A stretch of 64,000 nucleotides of DNA from positions 36,223,896 to 36,287,895 of the forward strand of contig NC_067206.1 of assembly GCF_026262505.1 (NCBI RefSeq). The letters are read 5' to 3'. Positions 10,588-19,596 of the stretch are shown here, piece by piece. Below the pieces are notes generated by a model, which did no database searches, was not told the DNA's origin, and saw only the letters and a program-made list of their open reading frames with translations. This stretch comes from Trichomonas vaginalis G3. Taxonomy: Eukaryota; Parabasalia; Trichomonadida; Trichomonadidae. Numbering within the stretch: the stretch's first letter is position 1; each line of letters opens with the position of its first letter. The position numbers and the translations under genes were made by a program.

Positions 10588-11639
10588 ATATTTCGAACGA
10601 AGCTCTCATCGGTCTTTTTTTTTAATACTAAACGTTTTTTTCCCCTGTCACTTTTAGCTAAAATTTGGGTTTGCCGGTAGTGGAGCACAAGGAGTTATGG
10701 GAAGAATAGCAACTACTGGTGATTTCAACCTAACCATGTCTTCTTTCATCGATAACAAGGGTGGAGCAAGAAACTTAAGATTAGAGCAGACCCCAAGATA
10801 CCTTGAGAACTTAAACGTTTCCGGAAACTACGCTGATCAGGCAGGCCAAATGTATGCTTATGGTAATGTCATTTTTGATCATTCCAGTACATCACCAGTT
10901 GTAAATTGGTGCAATTTCGAAGAATGCCGTTCCTCATGTGGTGTCGTTTACAACGCTTCCACTGCAGGAGACACTACCATCAACCATTGCAACTTTGTTG
11001 GCAATCAAATTGATGGATGGGGTGTAATCGTCTGTGAGAAATCAAACCCGATTTCTATAAAGGACACTATCTTCTATGGAAACAAGTACACTAACATCCC
11101 ACTTATTTATTCAAGAACGGCTGATGTTATCATTAATAACTGCTATGTTGATAACTCAGCTATGCAGGGTGGCAAAGTTTCAATCCAGAAGTATATGATT
11201 ACTTCAAAGAAGCCTTACGAAATGATTTTATATGCAACAGAAAAGATCAAGGCCATTGTTGCATACAATCCAGATGGTAACACAAATTCCAATGGAAACA
11301 ATAATGGAAACACAGGAAGCACAGGAAACAATGATGGAAATCACGCATCAACAGAAAATGTCACTGCACAGACCGATGGCCAGCCCACAAACCAAACAGA
11401 AGGATTCTTCATGAAGAAAGTTGGTCCTCTCAGAGTTTGGATGGTCTTTGTCATCGTTGGATGCCTTCTTGTCGTATTCATCGTTTGCTTTGTTCTTTAC
11501 AAGAAGAAACATAATCATCACCATCACCACCATCATCATAAAGGAGAAGATGATGATGACGAAGAAGAGGATGATGAAGATGGTGAAGAAGAAAATGCTG
11601 AGGTCGAAGAAGCACCTCAGCCATAATTCATCAAAATAA

Positions 11640-12230
11640 AATGTTCATTTTACCCCTTGATTTATAAAATGGATATATGTATTTATTCTGGATCAATTTT
11701 TAATAAAATTATGAGAAAAATCAAATCTCAATTTCACATTCAAGTGGTCTATTGAGTTTCTGTCGAGATATCCTTTAAACTAAAGACTTGTTTAAAGTGA
11801 TAGATGCATGAGTTATAAGGAATTTTAGGATCATCTCAAAATTATTTACTTAGCATTGCTTCATATATATTGAATTTATTAGCATGATCTAAAATTTGTC
11901 TATTTTATTAAGCAAAATATAAATAATAGCCAAATCAAAATAAAAATTTCCGAATATCAGACTAATATAGTGAAGTAGGAGAAGATCTCATATATCTTTT
12001 AAGAAATAATATATGTTTCGCCTTTTGATTATATAAGATATCCAATAAAATAGAATGATATAAAATCTTGAAAATTATGTTTTATCTTTGAATGACTGTG
12101 CTTTGGCCAAGTCAATATGAGTATAAGTACTTGAAAATCACTCATTTGACCATAAAAATAAAGTTATATTTTTATATAAAATTGTATTTTTTTTATTAAA
12201 ATAAACAGAATTTATTAAATATAAAGTAAA
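11640..12230. other. Intergenic region, nothing recognised
   Basis: AT-rich spacer between the 3' ends of two convergent genes. I see no gene, repeat or strong foldback in it. Confidence 0.6.
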
Positions 12231-14090
12231 TCAAATCTGGAAGTAAAGTGGATGAGTTTCTTTGACCTGGTGACCGCAAACAGGACATACTTCGCCAGAT
12301 TTCTGCAAGCAGTCGCTACAGACCGCGTGCATGCACGGCGACAAGTAAACGTTCCTTTTCGCTTCTTTGCAAACTGGACAATCGAGTATTTTCTTTGCAT
12401 TCTCGTATTCTCTTTCGTCGAATCTATCCATTCTCGCAGTGAACATGTCCTTGAACATGTCTCTCTCTTTGGCAATGACGAACCTCCTCTCTTCCGCTTC
12501 CCTGACTTGGCTATCGATTTTCGCGATTTCCTCGTCCAGGGCTGCCTCTTCGGCGCAGAGCTGAGCGTACTCAGCTTCCACGTCTTCCGCAGGCGGAATC
12601 TGTATAGTATCGGCCGGAATGTCTAATGAGCTTGTCGCGAGAATTATTAGCTGCTGGTTGGCTTGTATGATGTTCTGGCATATCTTTTCGATGGATAAGG
12701 AACGGTATGAATCGCCGAAATGTAAGTAAATCTGTTGGAGTTTCTGTAATTCGCGATATTCATTTTGAAGTTCTTCGATTTGAACTGTTGCTTTCGTACT
12801 ATCTGCAATAGCGCTGAAATTGGCTTGTTGTGAATAGAACCACGTACGGGCTTTCTCTGTGGCCTTTACGCAGTTTTGGAAAATTTCATCTCGCATGTCG
12901 CGAAGTTGAGGGAGCATGACGGCAGCACTTGAGAGATCTATGTTCTCTGATGTGCCCTCCGTCGTTGCACTTAGCTTTTGGTCGAGTAATTCGGCGATTT
13001 CATCCCATTCTTTTGAATTATCTTCTTCCATCGATTGGAATCTGGCTGAAACATTCTTGGGGAAGATTGCTTCAATGTAAGGAGTGTATTTCTGCTCGAG
13101 ATTGAGTATTTCGTTCTGTAATTTGTCGATTCTTTTCACAAATTTTTCTTTTGAATAGCTGAAGTTATCGTACATCTTAATACTGGTGACTTTGATCTTT
13201 TGGAAGATGTTTTGGCTGTTCTCGAGCTCTTCATTGACACTTTTAATCAAAGCAGTCTGTTTTCTAAGGCTTTCTGCAATCATGTTGAGGAAATGGTACT
13301 TCTGCTCAACAACTTTGTAGAAAGGAGAGTTGAGAATTGACTCTGGAGGGCAATCTTGAATTGAAAACGTTTTTGTATCAGAAACCTTTGGTTTTAGAGC
13401 CTTTATTTGTGCACGGATGTTATCAATGTCCGCCAATTTATGGGAAAGAGCGCCAACAACACCTCGTAAGTGTAAAATTTCTTGAGATAATTCTGCAGCT
13501 TCGAGTTCTTTTCTGATTCTTTCATCGAATTCAGGAGGAATGTTGATTGCAGGTGTTGGTGTTTGAGGTACATTTGTTGGTAATCTCGTCGTAACTGGTT
13601 TTCCTTGAATTTCATCGCCAATCATGAATTCTTTCAGTTTAACGTATTGAGAAAGAGGTCTGACAGACCTTGGCTCAATTCTTTCTATCTCGTTTTTCAT
13701 TATATTGCTAACAGCTGTTTCCATTGATCTGTAGACGTATTTTATATGGCCACCGAGTTGTTCAACTTCGGTTTTAGTGGCAGCGGAATCGCACTGTTCG
13801 ACAAATGTGACAAAAGGATTAGCATTGATGCCATAATTGAAAATATAATCGAGTAAAAAGAGGTCAAACGTTATTATTTCGGCGGCACCCATGATGTTTA
13901 CGCACTCTGTACCAAGTTTTTTGGATTTTTCTTGGTTTTGATCTATGATTTTTTCCAAATTTTTGAGGCGATTCTGAACTTTTATGATTTCGGCGTAGAC
14001 TTCATCTGGAGGCGTATAGTCTACAATTGGAGGAGCTTCCTGGTCAGGTTGACCATAGTTTCGAAGAAAAGTTGATGGCGGATTGCTCAT
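12231..14090 (-). CDS. RING-finger coiled-coil protein (Bre1-like E3 candidate)
   Basis: A 619-residue host protein. The C-terminus is a C3HC4 RING with Cys 571, 574, 586, His 588 and Cys 591, 594, 602, 605, all metal ligands present, ending LYFQI. Upstream are several long coiled-coil segments (about 25-60, 190-260, 290-350, 430-570). The plan, coiled coils with a C-terminal RING-HC, is that of Bre1/RNF20 ubiquitin ligases, which monoubiquitylate histone H2B; other coiled-coil RING proteins are possible. RING domains bind E2 enzymes. The ATG at 14090 is preceded by TTTCACAAA, which fits the Trichomonas initiator consensus TCAYW. The RING is confident; the Bre1 link is not. Confidence 0.75.
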   Translation of the reverse strand: MSNPPSTFLRNYGQPDQEAPPIVDYTPPDEVYAEIIKVQNRLKNLEKIIDQNQEKSKKLGTECVNIMGAAEIITFDLFLLDYIFNYGINANPFVTFVEQCDSAATKTEVEQLGGHIKYVYRSMETAVSNIMKNEIERIEPRSVRPLSQYVKLKEFMIGDEIQGKPVTTRLPTNVPQTPTPAINIPPEFDERIRKELEAAELSQEILHLRGVVGALSHKLADIDNIRAQIKALKPKVSDTKTFSIQDCPPESILNSPFYKVVEQKYHFLNMIAESLRKQTALIKSVNEELENSQNIFQKIKVTSIKMYDNFSYSKEKFVKRIDKLQNEILNLEQKYTPYIEAIFPKNVSARFQSMEEDNSKEWDEIAELLDQKLSATTEGTSENIDLSSAAVMLPQLRDMRDEIFQNCVKATEKARTWFYSQQANFSAIADSTKATVQIEELQNEYRELQKLQQIYLHFGDSYRSLSIEKICQNIIQANQQLIILATSSLDIPADTIQIPPAEDVEAEYAQLCAEEAALDEEIAKIDSQVREAEERRFVIAKERDMFKDMFTARMDRFDEREYENAKKILDCPVCKEAKRNVYLSPCMHAVCSDCLQKSGEVCPVCGHQVKETHPLYFQI

Positions 14091-14092
14091 TT

Positions 14093-14100
14093 TGTGAAAT
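14093..14100 (-). promoter_or_regulatory. Initiator-like motif
   Basis: Reading on the minus strand, TTTCACAAA stands immediately before the ATG of the RING gene. It fits the known T. vaginalis Inr pattern TCA+1-Py-(T/A) and its usual distance from the start codon. Single-motif evidence only. Confidence 0.4.
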
Positions 14101-14463
14101 CAGTATTGTCACTTTTTTAAGAGTCTTTGTTGCAATTACATGAGTAGTTATATTAATTAGCGGCCATCTGGCTATCATTATTAATTCCATCCCAACAACA
14201 TCCTGAGTGTTTAATAGTTTTTGTTCAAGTTTAGAAATAAAATTGAAAAAATAAATAATATTAATAATATCATGATTTTTTTGAAGACAATAGCTAAGTT
14301 TGCTTGTGTAGTACTCATTTTCATAAGATCATCGGGTTTTAGCATTAATAAATTTGAGATGATATTTAATATTTCAAATATAGTTAAAAATTCTATAGTT
14401 ATGTAATTCAAATAATAGCTCTTTATATAAATATTTTATTGGTTTTCGATTATTTTACATATT
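14100..14463. other. Intergenic region, nothing recognised
   Basis: AT-rich spacer. The short open frames on both strands here have no recognisable content and no supporting start context. Confidence 0.6.
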
Positions 14464-15192
14464 TCATTCCTCTTTTTTATCTTCTGTCTTTTCTTCCTTA
14501 GTTTCTTCTTTTGCTGGTTCCTCAGTTGCTAGTTTAGTCTCAGCTGGTGTTGCATCCTTTGGTGTCTCGGCTGGTTTGTTACGAACGATTAAATCACGAA
14601 TTGGTAAGAATTCTGGTTTGAGATCCAGATGTTTATGATCAAGTCCATAAGAATCACGCTTGCTTCTGAGGATTCCTTCCTTAACTAACTGCTTAACAGT
14701 AGATTTAAGGAGATTTTTGAATTTTTTATTATCTCCATCTTTGAAATAGTCGTAGAAGTATGCGAGAATTGCATTCATGCTAACTAATGGTGCATCTTCT
14801 TGCATTCTTGCACCAATTGCTTCAATAACGATCTCTCTATAGGTTAAACCTGATTCTTCGTCACGAGTAAGTGTTTTATCAGCAAGTTCTTTCTCTTTTG
14901 CAAGTTTTCTTTCTGCTGCTTCCTTTTCAGCTTGAGCAATCATCTCTTCTTGTTCTTTTCTGCGTTTTTCTTCTTCCATTTCTTTGAGATGTTGTTTCAT
15001 CTTTGCTTCGTATTCAATGAGGAACTTGTTTCTAACGTACGGTTCTTTAACACGATTTGCTGCTTCTTCCATCCTTTGTTTCTTTGTTTTACGATTTAAT
15101 TTCTTTCTTTCTGCCTTTGTTAACTTCTTTTCTTCTGGTTGCTTGTTTTCTTCTGTTGTAGTTTCGACTTTTTCAGCAACTTCTGTGCTCAT
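14464..15192 (-). CDS. Linker-histone-like winged-helix protein
   Basis: A 242-residue, highly charged host protein. Residues 1-110 are Lys/Glu-rich and helical, with long coiled coil (EMEEEKRRKEQEEMIAQAEK). Residues about 115-185 (LTYREIVIEAIG, SMNAILAYFYDYF, FKNLLKSTVKQLVKEGIL, YGL) follow the H1/H5 globular winged-helix plan: helix, helix, LLKxxVKxLVxxGxL helix, then a beta hairpin. The C-terminal tail is Lys/Glu/Ala/Pro-rich with LATEEPAKEETK. It could be a chromatin protein that binds linker DNA, but the long acidic/basic N-terminal helix is not typical of histone H1, and another winged-helix family is possible. Confidence 0.55.
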   Translation of the reverse strand: MSTEVAEKVETTTEENKQPEEKKLTKAERKKLNRKTKKQRMEEAANRVKEPYVRNKFLIEYEAKMKQHLKEMEEEKRRKEQEEMIAQAEKEAAERKLAKEKELADKTLTRDEESGLTYREIVIEAIGARMQEDAPLVSMNAILAYFYDYFKDGDNKKFKNLLKSTVKQLVKEGILRSKRDSYGLDHKHLDLKPEFLPIRDLIVRNKPAETPKDATPAETKLATEEPAKEETKEEKTEDKKEE

Positions 15193-15194
15193 TT

Positions 15195-15501
15195 TTTAAA
15201 AATTTTGTGTTTTTTACTTGGAGACATTTTTGGCACTTTTCAAATCAGTAAATGATGAAAAGATATCGATTTTTACTAGAATAAATGGATTACATTTTAT
15301 TTGTTGTTACATAATTTAATTCCAAATTTCTTTTTCATATGTAATTTCTTACAAGACGTTCAATCATTTGCCTATCACCTTTATCTGATGCGCCTTTGAA
15401 GAGATGTTTGTCCAAATATATTGTTATTGTGTCATTTCATAGTTATGAACTTAATTTAACATTAATCAAATTGTGGAAATGGTTTTACACATGTATAACA
15501 T
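15195..15501. other. Host flank left of the second Maverick
   Basis: AT-rich spacer between the winged-helix gene and the Maverick end. No gene or notable repeat seen. Confidence 0.6.
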
Positions 15502-15575
15502 AAAAAAAAAAAAAAAAAAAAGGTAGTGGGGCTTCCAGGCACTTCGTGCCTTCTAGCCCTGAAGATGTTTAGTAT
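15502..15575 (+). repeat. Maverick left terminal inverted repeat
   Basis: Poly-A (15502-15521) followed by about 50 bases that reappear inverted at 39770-39867, with few differences. The block GGCACTTCGTGCC within it is itself a palindrome. Ends of this kind are the presumed substrate of the element's integrase. Confidence 0.9.
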
Positions 15576-15587
15576 AAATGAAGTTTT

Positions 15588-15656
15588 GAGGACATACATG
15601 ACTGTGAGTTTTATTTACGACAAGATAGAATATGAGAGAGGTCCTATAAACCGGAC
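15588..15656 (+). repeat. Copied fragment of the methyltransferase gene
   Basis: This stretch beside the left end repeats 16556-16622 with a few changes (GAGGACATACATGACT, GATAGAATATGAGAGAGGTC). It is a direct duplication of the 3' part of the methyltransferase gene placed next to the terminal repeat. Confidence 0.8.
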
Positions 15657-15705
15657 AAGTAAGGGTCATATAAACATCTGTCATTTTACTCAGAATTTTA
15701 CTCAG

Positions 15706-15790
15706 AATTCAATAAAAATATATTTTAGGGTAGAAGGTTAGATATAACCTCTTTTCTAACCTCTTTTCTACCCTCTTGAATTTGTCAAGA
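15706..15790. repeat. Palindromic CTAACC/CTACCC module, copy 1
   Basis: AT stretch ATATATTTTAGGGTAGAAGG, then a near-palindrome centred on GATAT, then repeated CTTTTCTAACC and TCTTTTCTACCC units, then TCTTGAATTT. Related modules lie at 27900, 29020, 29125, 39040, 39240 and 39440. Confidence 0.75.
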
Positions 15791-15858
15791 TTTCTTCGTA
15801 AATGTTTTGTCACTTTTCTGTCACTTTTCAGGAAAAAAACATTTTTATTGTATATAAA

Positions 15859-16675
15859 ATGAATTTTACAAAACCACCGTTACCCTTCTTTGGAAATAAG
15901 AGTAGATGTAAAGATATTCTATTGAGAGAACTTAAGAAACTACCGAATGGTCTAACATTTGTAGATTTGTTCGGTGGAAGTTTCTATATATCCCATTGTG
16001 CCATACTGTATTTCCTGACTCAAAGATTATATGCAATGACTTCGACAACTATATGGACCGTCTCAAACATATTCCAGACACAAACAATATATTGAAAGCG
16101 TTAAAAAAAAGATACCTATAGGTAAGATGGAACGTATACCATTAGATAAGAAAAATATTGTGAGAGAGGTTTTGAAAAAAGCAGAATATATAGACTGGGA
16201 TAGTATATCTGCTAGACTATTATATAGTGGTGCTATAAGAGTTCATGACATTGAAACACTTATGTCAAAAGTTTTATATCTTAACTATACAAATGTTTTC
16301 AAAGAGGACATAGAAAAATATATTGAGGGTATAGAGTTTGTGAGATGTCATTGGACAGAGTTGTATGAAAAATATAAAGACAAGGAAAATGTTTTCTTTA
16401 TAGTGGACCCACCGTTCTATAACACATGGGATTTTCAATACCAAGTAGACTGGACTTTGAGAGACTCTTTAGAAACTTTAGACGTTTTACATAACCATCC
16501 ATGCTTTTACTTTACATCCGATAAAAGTGGTTTGGAAAGTGTCATGAGATGGTTAGAGGACATACATGACTATGAGTTTAGATACGATAAGATAGAATAT
16601 GAGAGAGGTCCTATAAACTGGAGAAAGTGTCATAACAAAGAAATTTTACTAGTAAGTAAATGTGGTTTGAAATAG
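15859..16675 (+). pseudogene. Dam-like adenine-N6 methyltransferase, broken (Maverick)
   Basis: Class D12 (Dam type) methyltransferase. The N-terminal signature KPPLPFFGNKSRCKDILL matches the S-adenosylmethionine-binding motif of this class (PFxGxK...LL). FVDLFGGS follows, and the catalytic motif DPPF is present at about 16410. The C-terminal part has FYFTSDKS. These enzymes methylate adenine in DNA. T. vaginalis DNA is reported to carry N6-methyladenine, and Maverick-borne methyltransferases are a possible source. Broken, about one break. It is the first gene inside the left end, and its 3' part is duplicated at 15588. Confidence 0.75.
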
Positions 16676-16814
16676 GACTACTTGTTTTAGGTTTTTTCCA
16701 TTGTGTCATTTACTTATTTGACGTGGCAGAAAGATATAGAGAATATGAAGATGAACCAATGCCTGCAAATGTTCAGTATATGTACTCGTAAGAGATATTT
16801 TTATCTAATATTAA

Positions 16815-17177
16815 ATGGACGCACAGAACTTAGCGAATGCACAGCAACCTGGACAACCAAACCCAGAGAATATTCCAAATGAAGTTAGAATACAAACTGC
16901 AATGGCAAACTATGGTCAAGTGCCAACAGATGTACAAATGCAAACTGCCATGTCAAATGACGCTGCGTTAGGTTTGCCACCATGGTATGCAAATATGAGA
17001 TGGAAAGAGTTTTATACAAACCCTGAAGTGGGATATAAACAACTTTATGCAGATGACGCGAACACAGGAGTTGACCCAGAATATGTTTTCTACCAGAGGA
17101 GAAACAGAATGTATGAGCTCCAGTTAAAGAATGCTATGGAACTCAACAGGAAACGTAAGAGACTAGGCGGACATTAG
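16815..17177 (+). CDS. Hypothetical Maverick protein, 120 aa
   Basis: A soluble 120-residue protein. It has an N-terminal Gln/Asn/Pro-rich part with two similar units (VRIQTAMANYGQVPT, VQMQTAMSNDAALG), a middle with LPPWYANMRWKEFY, and a basic end RKRKRLGGH. The end is the kind of short basic Gly-Gly sequence that adenain-type proteases cut, but I see no protease gene here, so this is only a note. The leader TTTTTATCTAATATTAA matches the short start motif shared by other genes of the element. Confidence 0.55.
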   Translation: MDAQNLANAQQPGQPNPENIPNEVRIQTAMANYGQVPTDVQMQTAMSNDAALGLPPWYANMRWKEFYTNPEVGYKQLYADDANTGVDPEYVFYQRRNRMYELQLKNAMELNRKRKRLGGH

Positions 17178-17195
17178 ATTTTTACATATAGTAAA

Positions 17196-17438
17196 ATGGG
17201 TTTCTTTGGAAGAATAGGAAACTTCTTTCGAAATGTTGGAAGAGGTATATGGAATGGAATAAAATCTGTCGGAAAAGGAATTTGGAACGGAGTCAAAAAT
17301 ATTGGTAAAAGAGTAGGTCAGTTTGTTGGTATTATACCTAAAGACCCTGAACCAGAAGAACAAGCTCCTGTTATACAACAGCCTGAACCTGCACCACAGT
17401 CTAGTTGGCAACCAAATCCAACACCTCAACCGTATTAA
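17196..17438 (+). CDS. Small amphipathic protein (Maverick)
   Basis: An 80-residue protein starting MGFFGRIGNFFRNVGRGIWN, with repeated WNGIKSVGKG/WNGVKNIGKR units that form cationic amphipathic helices. A proline/glutamine-rich tail follows. It is similar in style to the proteins at 7375 and 20569. A membrane-active or capsid-internal role is inferred by analogy with adenovirus-like minor proteins. Follows the previous gene by 18 bases on the same strand. Confidence 0.6.
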   Translation: MGFFGRIGNFFRNVGRGIWNGIKSVGKGIWNGVKNIGKRVGQFVGIIPKDPEPEEQAPVIQQPEPAPQSSWQPNPTPQPY

Positions 17439-17442
17439 AAAA

Positions 17443-18291
17443 TTATATTTTTATCGTTCGATAGTAGTTGTATATGAAACTAAGTTCTAAGTAAAACGCA
17501 TGGTATAATGGAATTATTCTTTTTCTTCCATCTGTAGTAAACCATACTTGAAAGTCTGAAATACTTCCACTTGGTGGTTCGTATAACTTTGTAGGTTTTT
17601 CGTAAAAGTCATTTGCCAAGCATAAGAAAGAGTTTTGGGCGCCAGAAAATGAAGCATGAACAATAATAGCAGCTGGGTCGAAAACATCTTTAAATAAATA
17701 TGGTTCATCTCTTGCATATCGACTGTAAATATTTGCTAAAGGAAGTTCGACTTTCTGATTTAACATTCTTTGCAAATAATACCATGACATTGCAGTGAAT
17801 TCTGTATATATTTGTTCGTCTTTCTTTGGATTGTCTTCGTAGATTTGAAATGACACTTGTGAATTTTGTTTGTCATATACAATTCTCACATAAAGTGTGC
17901 TCTCGGTATTTGCATATTCATCAGCATATTTTGCATAACATGAATTTATTTTATCTTCTATATTTTTTAACGCAGTCTGTAGAGAAGATGAAAGGTCAAC
18001 TTGTATTAGCTCAATTTCTTCCCACATTTTTCGTTTCCCTTCAGATATATAATCTATATGAAACCTTACAATAAATGGAAAACTTTTATCTTCTACAGAC
18101 ACAAACTTCATTCTACGAAAGCCAATAGCTTTTGTGACAGATGGGTCTCTTAGCCATCTAAGTGGGTAGTCAAAACGATAGCCTTCATGCTTTACGGTCT
18201 CTGTCTCAAACTTTTGACCGACATTCGTAAAAAGTTCATCTAATGGTTTAGTTGTAGCAACTCTTGAATTTTCTTTTTCTATTGGAAGCAT
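17443..18291 (-). CDS. Minor-capsid/penton-like candidate (Maverick)
   Basis: A 282-residue protein, beta-rich with a helical middle (LQTALKNIEDKINSCYAKYA). The C-terminal half reads DPAAIIVHASFSGAQNSFLC, then FQVWFTTDGRKRIIP and FYLELSFIYNY, which suggests a jelly-roll-like sheet. Its probable counterpart in the first element is at 1892-2570, also beside the tail-collar gene. It is divergent from the tail-collar gene with an 18-base gap that contains TTTTATCTAGAATAAAA. Structural role inferred from position and fold pattern; family not proven. The frame looks whole. Confidence 0.45.
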   Translation of the reverse strand: MLPIEKENSRVATTKPLDELFTNVGQKFETETVKHEGYRFDYPLRWLRDPSVTKAIGFRRMKFVSVEDKSFPFIVRFHIDYISEGKRKMWEEIELIQVDLSSSLQTALKNIEDKINSCYAKYADEYANTESTLYVRIVYDKQNSQVSFQIYEDNPKKDEQIYTEFTAMSWYYLQRMLNQKVELPLANIYSRYARDEPYLFKDVFDPAAIIVHASFSGAQNSFLCLANDFYEKPTKLYEPPSGSISDFQVWFTTDGRKRIIPLYHAFYLELSFIYNYYRTIKI

Positions 18292-18309
18292 ATTTTATCT
18301 AGAATAAAA
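18292..18309. promoter_or_regulatory. Ultra-short divergent promoter
   Basis: The 18 bases between two ATGs facing away from each other, ATTTTATCTAGAATAAAA, must serve both genes. Similar spacers occur at 33734-33751 (TTTTACTTAGAATAAAAAG) and in front of 16815, 17196 and 20990. An Inr-like TCT(A/T)GA core is common to several. Confidence 0.5.
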
Positions 18310-19596
18310 ATGTCGAAAGAAACAGCGTCTATGAGAGAAATACAACACAACCGACAACTCATTATGCAAGCTCTAAATAAGAACACAACAAACTTTTCAA
18401 ACTATTCTAAGATATCTGAGTCATTGAAAGAAGGAAACTTAAAACTGACGATAAACCCAATGACAGACGAGTTTCTGTTTCAAGACAGTAAGAACCATAC
18501 TGTTTGTATAAATCCAACAAAAAGAACTTTAAACGAGAAACCTATAGATGAACTTCTTTTGAAGGCAGATATTGACAACAAAGCTGACAAAGAGTATGTC
18601 ATTGAAAAAGTTCAAGAAGAACATGACAGAGCAGATGCAACATATGCAACGAAAGAACATACTCATCCTGAACTAGCAGATAAAACATATGTTGACAATA
18701 AAATGTCAAGTGAAGTGACAAGAGCTGACAAAGAATATTCTAAAAAGACTCATACACATACCATTGCAAATATTACAAACTTACAAGAAACCTTAAACAG
18801 GAAAAGTGACGTTGGACATACACACGATTTCTTCGCAACTGTTGGTATAGAAAATATTGCAGGAACGGTTGAAGAACCTGATGGAACTGGTGGGGATGTA
18901 TTAAATTGGAAACCTCCTAACTTTCCACAAGGTTTAACATCGGAGGATGACATAACAACGATGAAAGACATTAAATGTAGAAATGTCTATGTCATGGAGG
19001 ATGAAAACAAAGTTAAATTCACTGCTCAAGATTTATATGATAAAAAAGCTGACAAAACATATGTTAACGATGAGTTAGATAAAAAAGCTGACAAAACATA
19101 TGTTAACGATGAGTTAGATAAAAAAGCTGACAAAACAGAGCTTCAAACGTTAAAGACAGAAATACTTCAAACACTATATCCTATAGGCTCTATTTATACG
19201 TCAATGAACTCTACCAGACCAGAAGTAGTACTTGGTTTTGGAACTTGGACTCAAATAGTCGACAGGTTTTTGTATTGTGCAAACTCTTCAAAGGAAACAG
19301 GTGGAAGTAAAACGATTTCAGGTGCAAATTTACCTGCGCACAGTCACTACATAAATTTAAGTACATCTGAAGCAGGTTTGCATAGTCATAGATTTTGGGA
19401 TTGGTCAGGAATGACAAAAGGTAAAGGATATGATGTTAAAGAGGACGTTAAGTTTGCTATAAATTGTTACTGGAGTAACACTGAGGTAGGAGGAAGCCAT
19501 ACACATCGCGTTTCAGGGTATACGCAAACAACGGGACAGAGTAAAGACTACATGCCACCTTACATGACAGTTTACGCATGGTATAGAAATGCTTAG
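18310..19596 (+). CDS. Tail-collar fibre-like protein (Maverick)
   Basis: A 428-residue protein. The N-terminal third is helical. Repeats of ADKTYVNDELDKK and related HTHxxADKTYVDNK units stand at about 95-145 and 240-285. The last 140 residues are the tail-collar domain: YPIGSIYTSMNS, RFLYCANSSKETGGSKTI, NLPAHSHYI, SHTHRVSGY, YMPPYMTVYAWYRNA. The His pairs are the metal-binding type known in such fibre domains. It matches the collar of 80-1867 closely, although the two host elements are otherwise far apart. Inferred attachment fibre. The frame looks whole. Confidence 0.78.
   Translation: MSKETASMREIQHNRQLIMQALNKNTTNFSNYSKISESLKEGNLKLTINPMTDEFLFQDSKNHTVCINPTKRTLNEKPIDELLLKADIDNKADKEYVIEKVQEEHDRADATYATKEHTHPELADKTYVDNKMSSEVTRADKEYSKKTHTHTIANITNLQETLNRKSDVGHTHDFFATVGIENIAGTVEEPDGTGGDVLNWKPPNFPQGLTSEDDITTMKDIKCRNVYVMEDENKVKFTAQDLYDKKADKTYVNDELDKKADKTYVNDELDKKADKTELQTLKTEILQTLYPIGSIYTSMNSTRPEVVLGFGTWTQIVDRFLYCANSSKETGGSKTISGANLPAHSHYINLSTSEAGLHSHRFWDWSGMTKGKGYDVKEDVKFAINCYWSNTEVGGSHTHRVSGYTQTTGQSKDYMPPYMTVYAWYRNA

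Larger units (their letters stand above)
9903..10665. mobile_element. 763-bp TIR element (MITE-like)
   Basis: Bounded by perfect 19-bp inverted ends, AATTTTAGCTAAAAGTGAC at 9903-9921 and its complement at 10647-10665, and inserted in a coding frame. No transposase is encoded. Inside are a 7-bp hairpin at 9921-9939, the 16-bp palindrome ATTACCGATCGGTAAT at 9940-9955, two copies of an AAGATTTGAATCAAAATCTT foldback with a GC-rich hairpin, a 120-bp tandem duplication and a three-way junction. Restoring the frame suggests a GGG direct repeat at the target, but the duplication is not certain. Family unknown; consistent with a non-autonomous DNA transposon. Confidence 0.75.
9700..11626 (+). pseudogene. 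Pmp-like beta-helix surface protein, 3' part, interrupted
   Basis: Host gene. From about 9705 the plus strand reads cleanly (GGWSAYAPVWIDGG, ITTMFVECSAQTNG) up to 9902. The same frame resumes after the insertion at 10666 (GFAGSGAQGVMGR) and stays open to the stop at 11626. The protein is a right-handed beta-helix type with repeated strands and Asn turns (INHCNFVGNQ, INNCYVDNSA), like chlamydial Pmp-like surface proteins of Trichomonas. Near the C-terminus there is a Thr/Asn/Gly-rich spacer, one membrane helix (VWMVFVIVGCLLVVFIVCFV), a run of eight His, and an acidic cytoplasmic tail. The 5' end is lost at the Maverick patch near 9665-9700. The 763-bp insertion adds stop codons, so the gene is presumably dead. 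Residues after 10697 form the longest open part. Confidence 0.75.

Noticed and set aside
9903-10665. The 763-bp insertion as an intron of the surface-protein gene
   Set aside because: It has no GTATGT-type donor and no ACTAACACACAG-type acceptor as T. vaginalis introns do, is far longer than known introns, and has perfect inverted ends.
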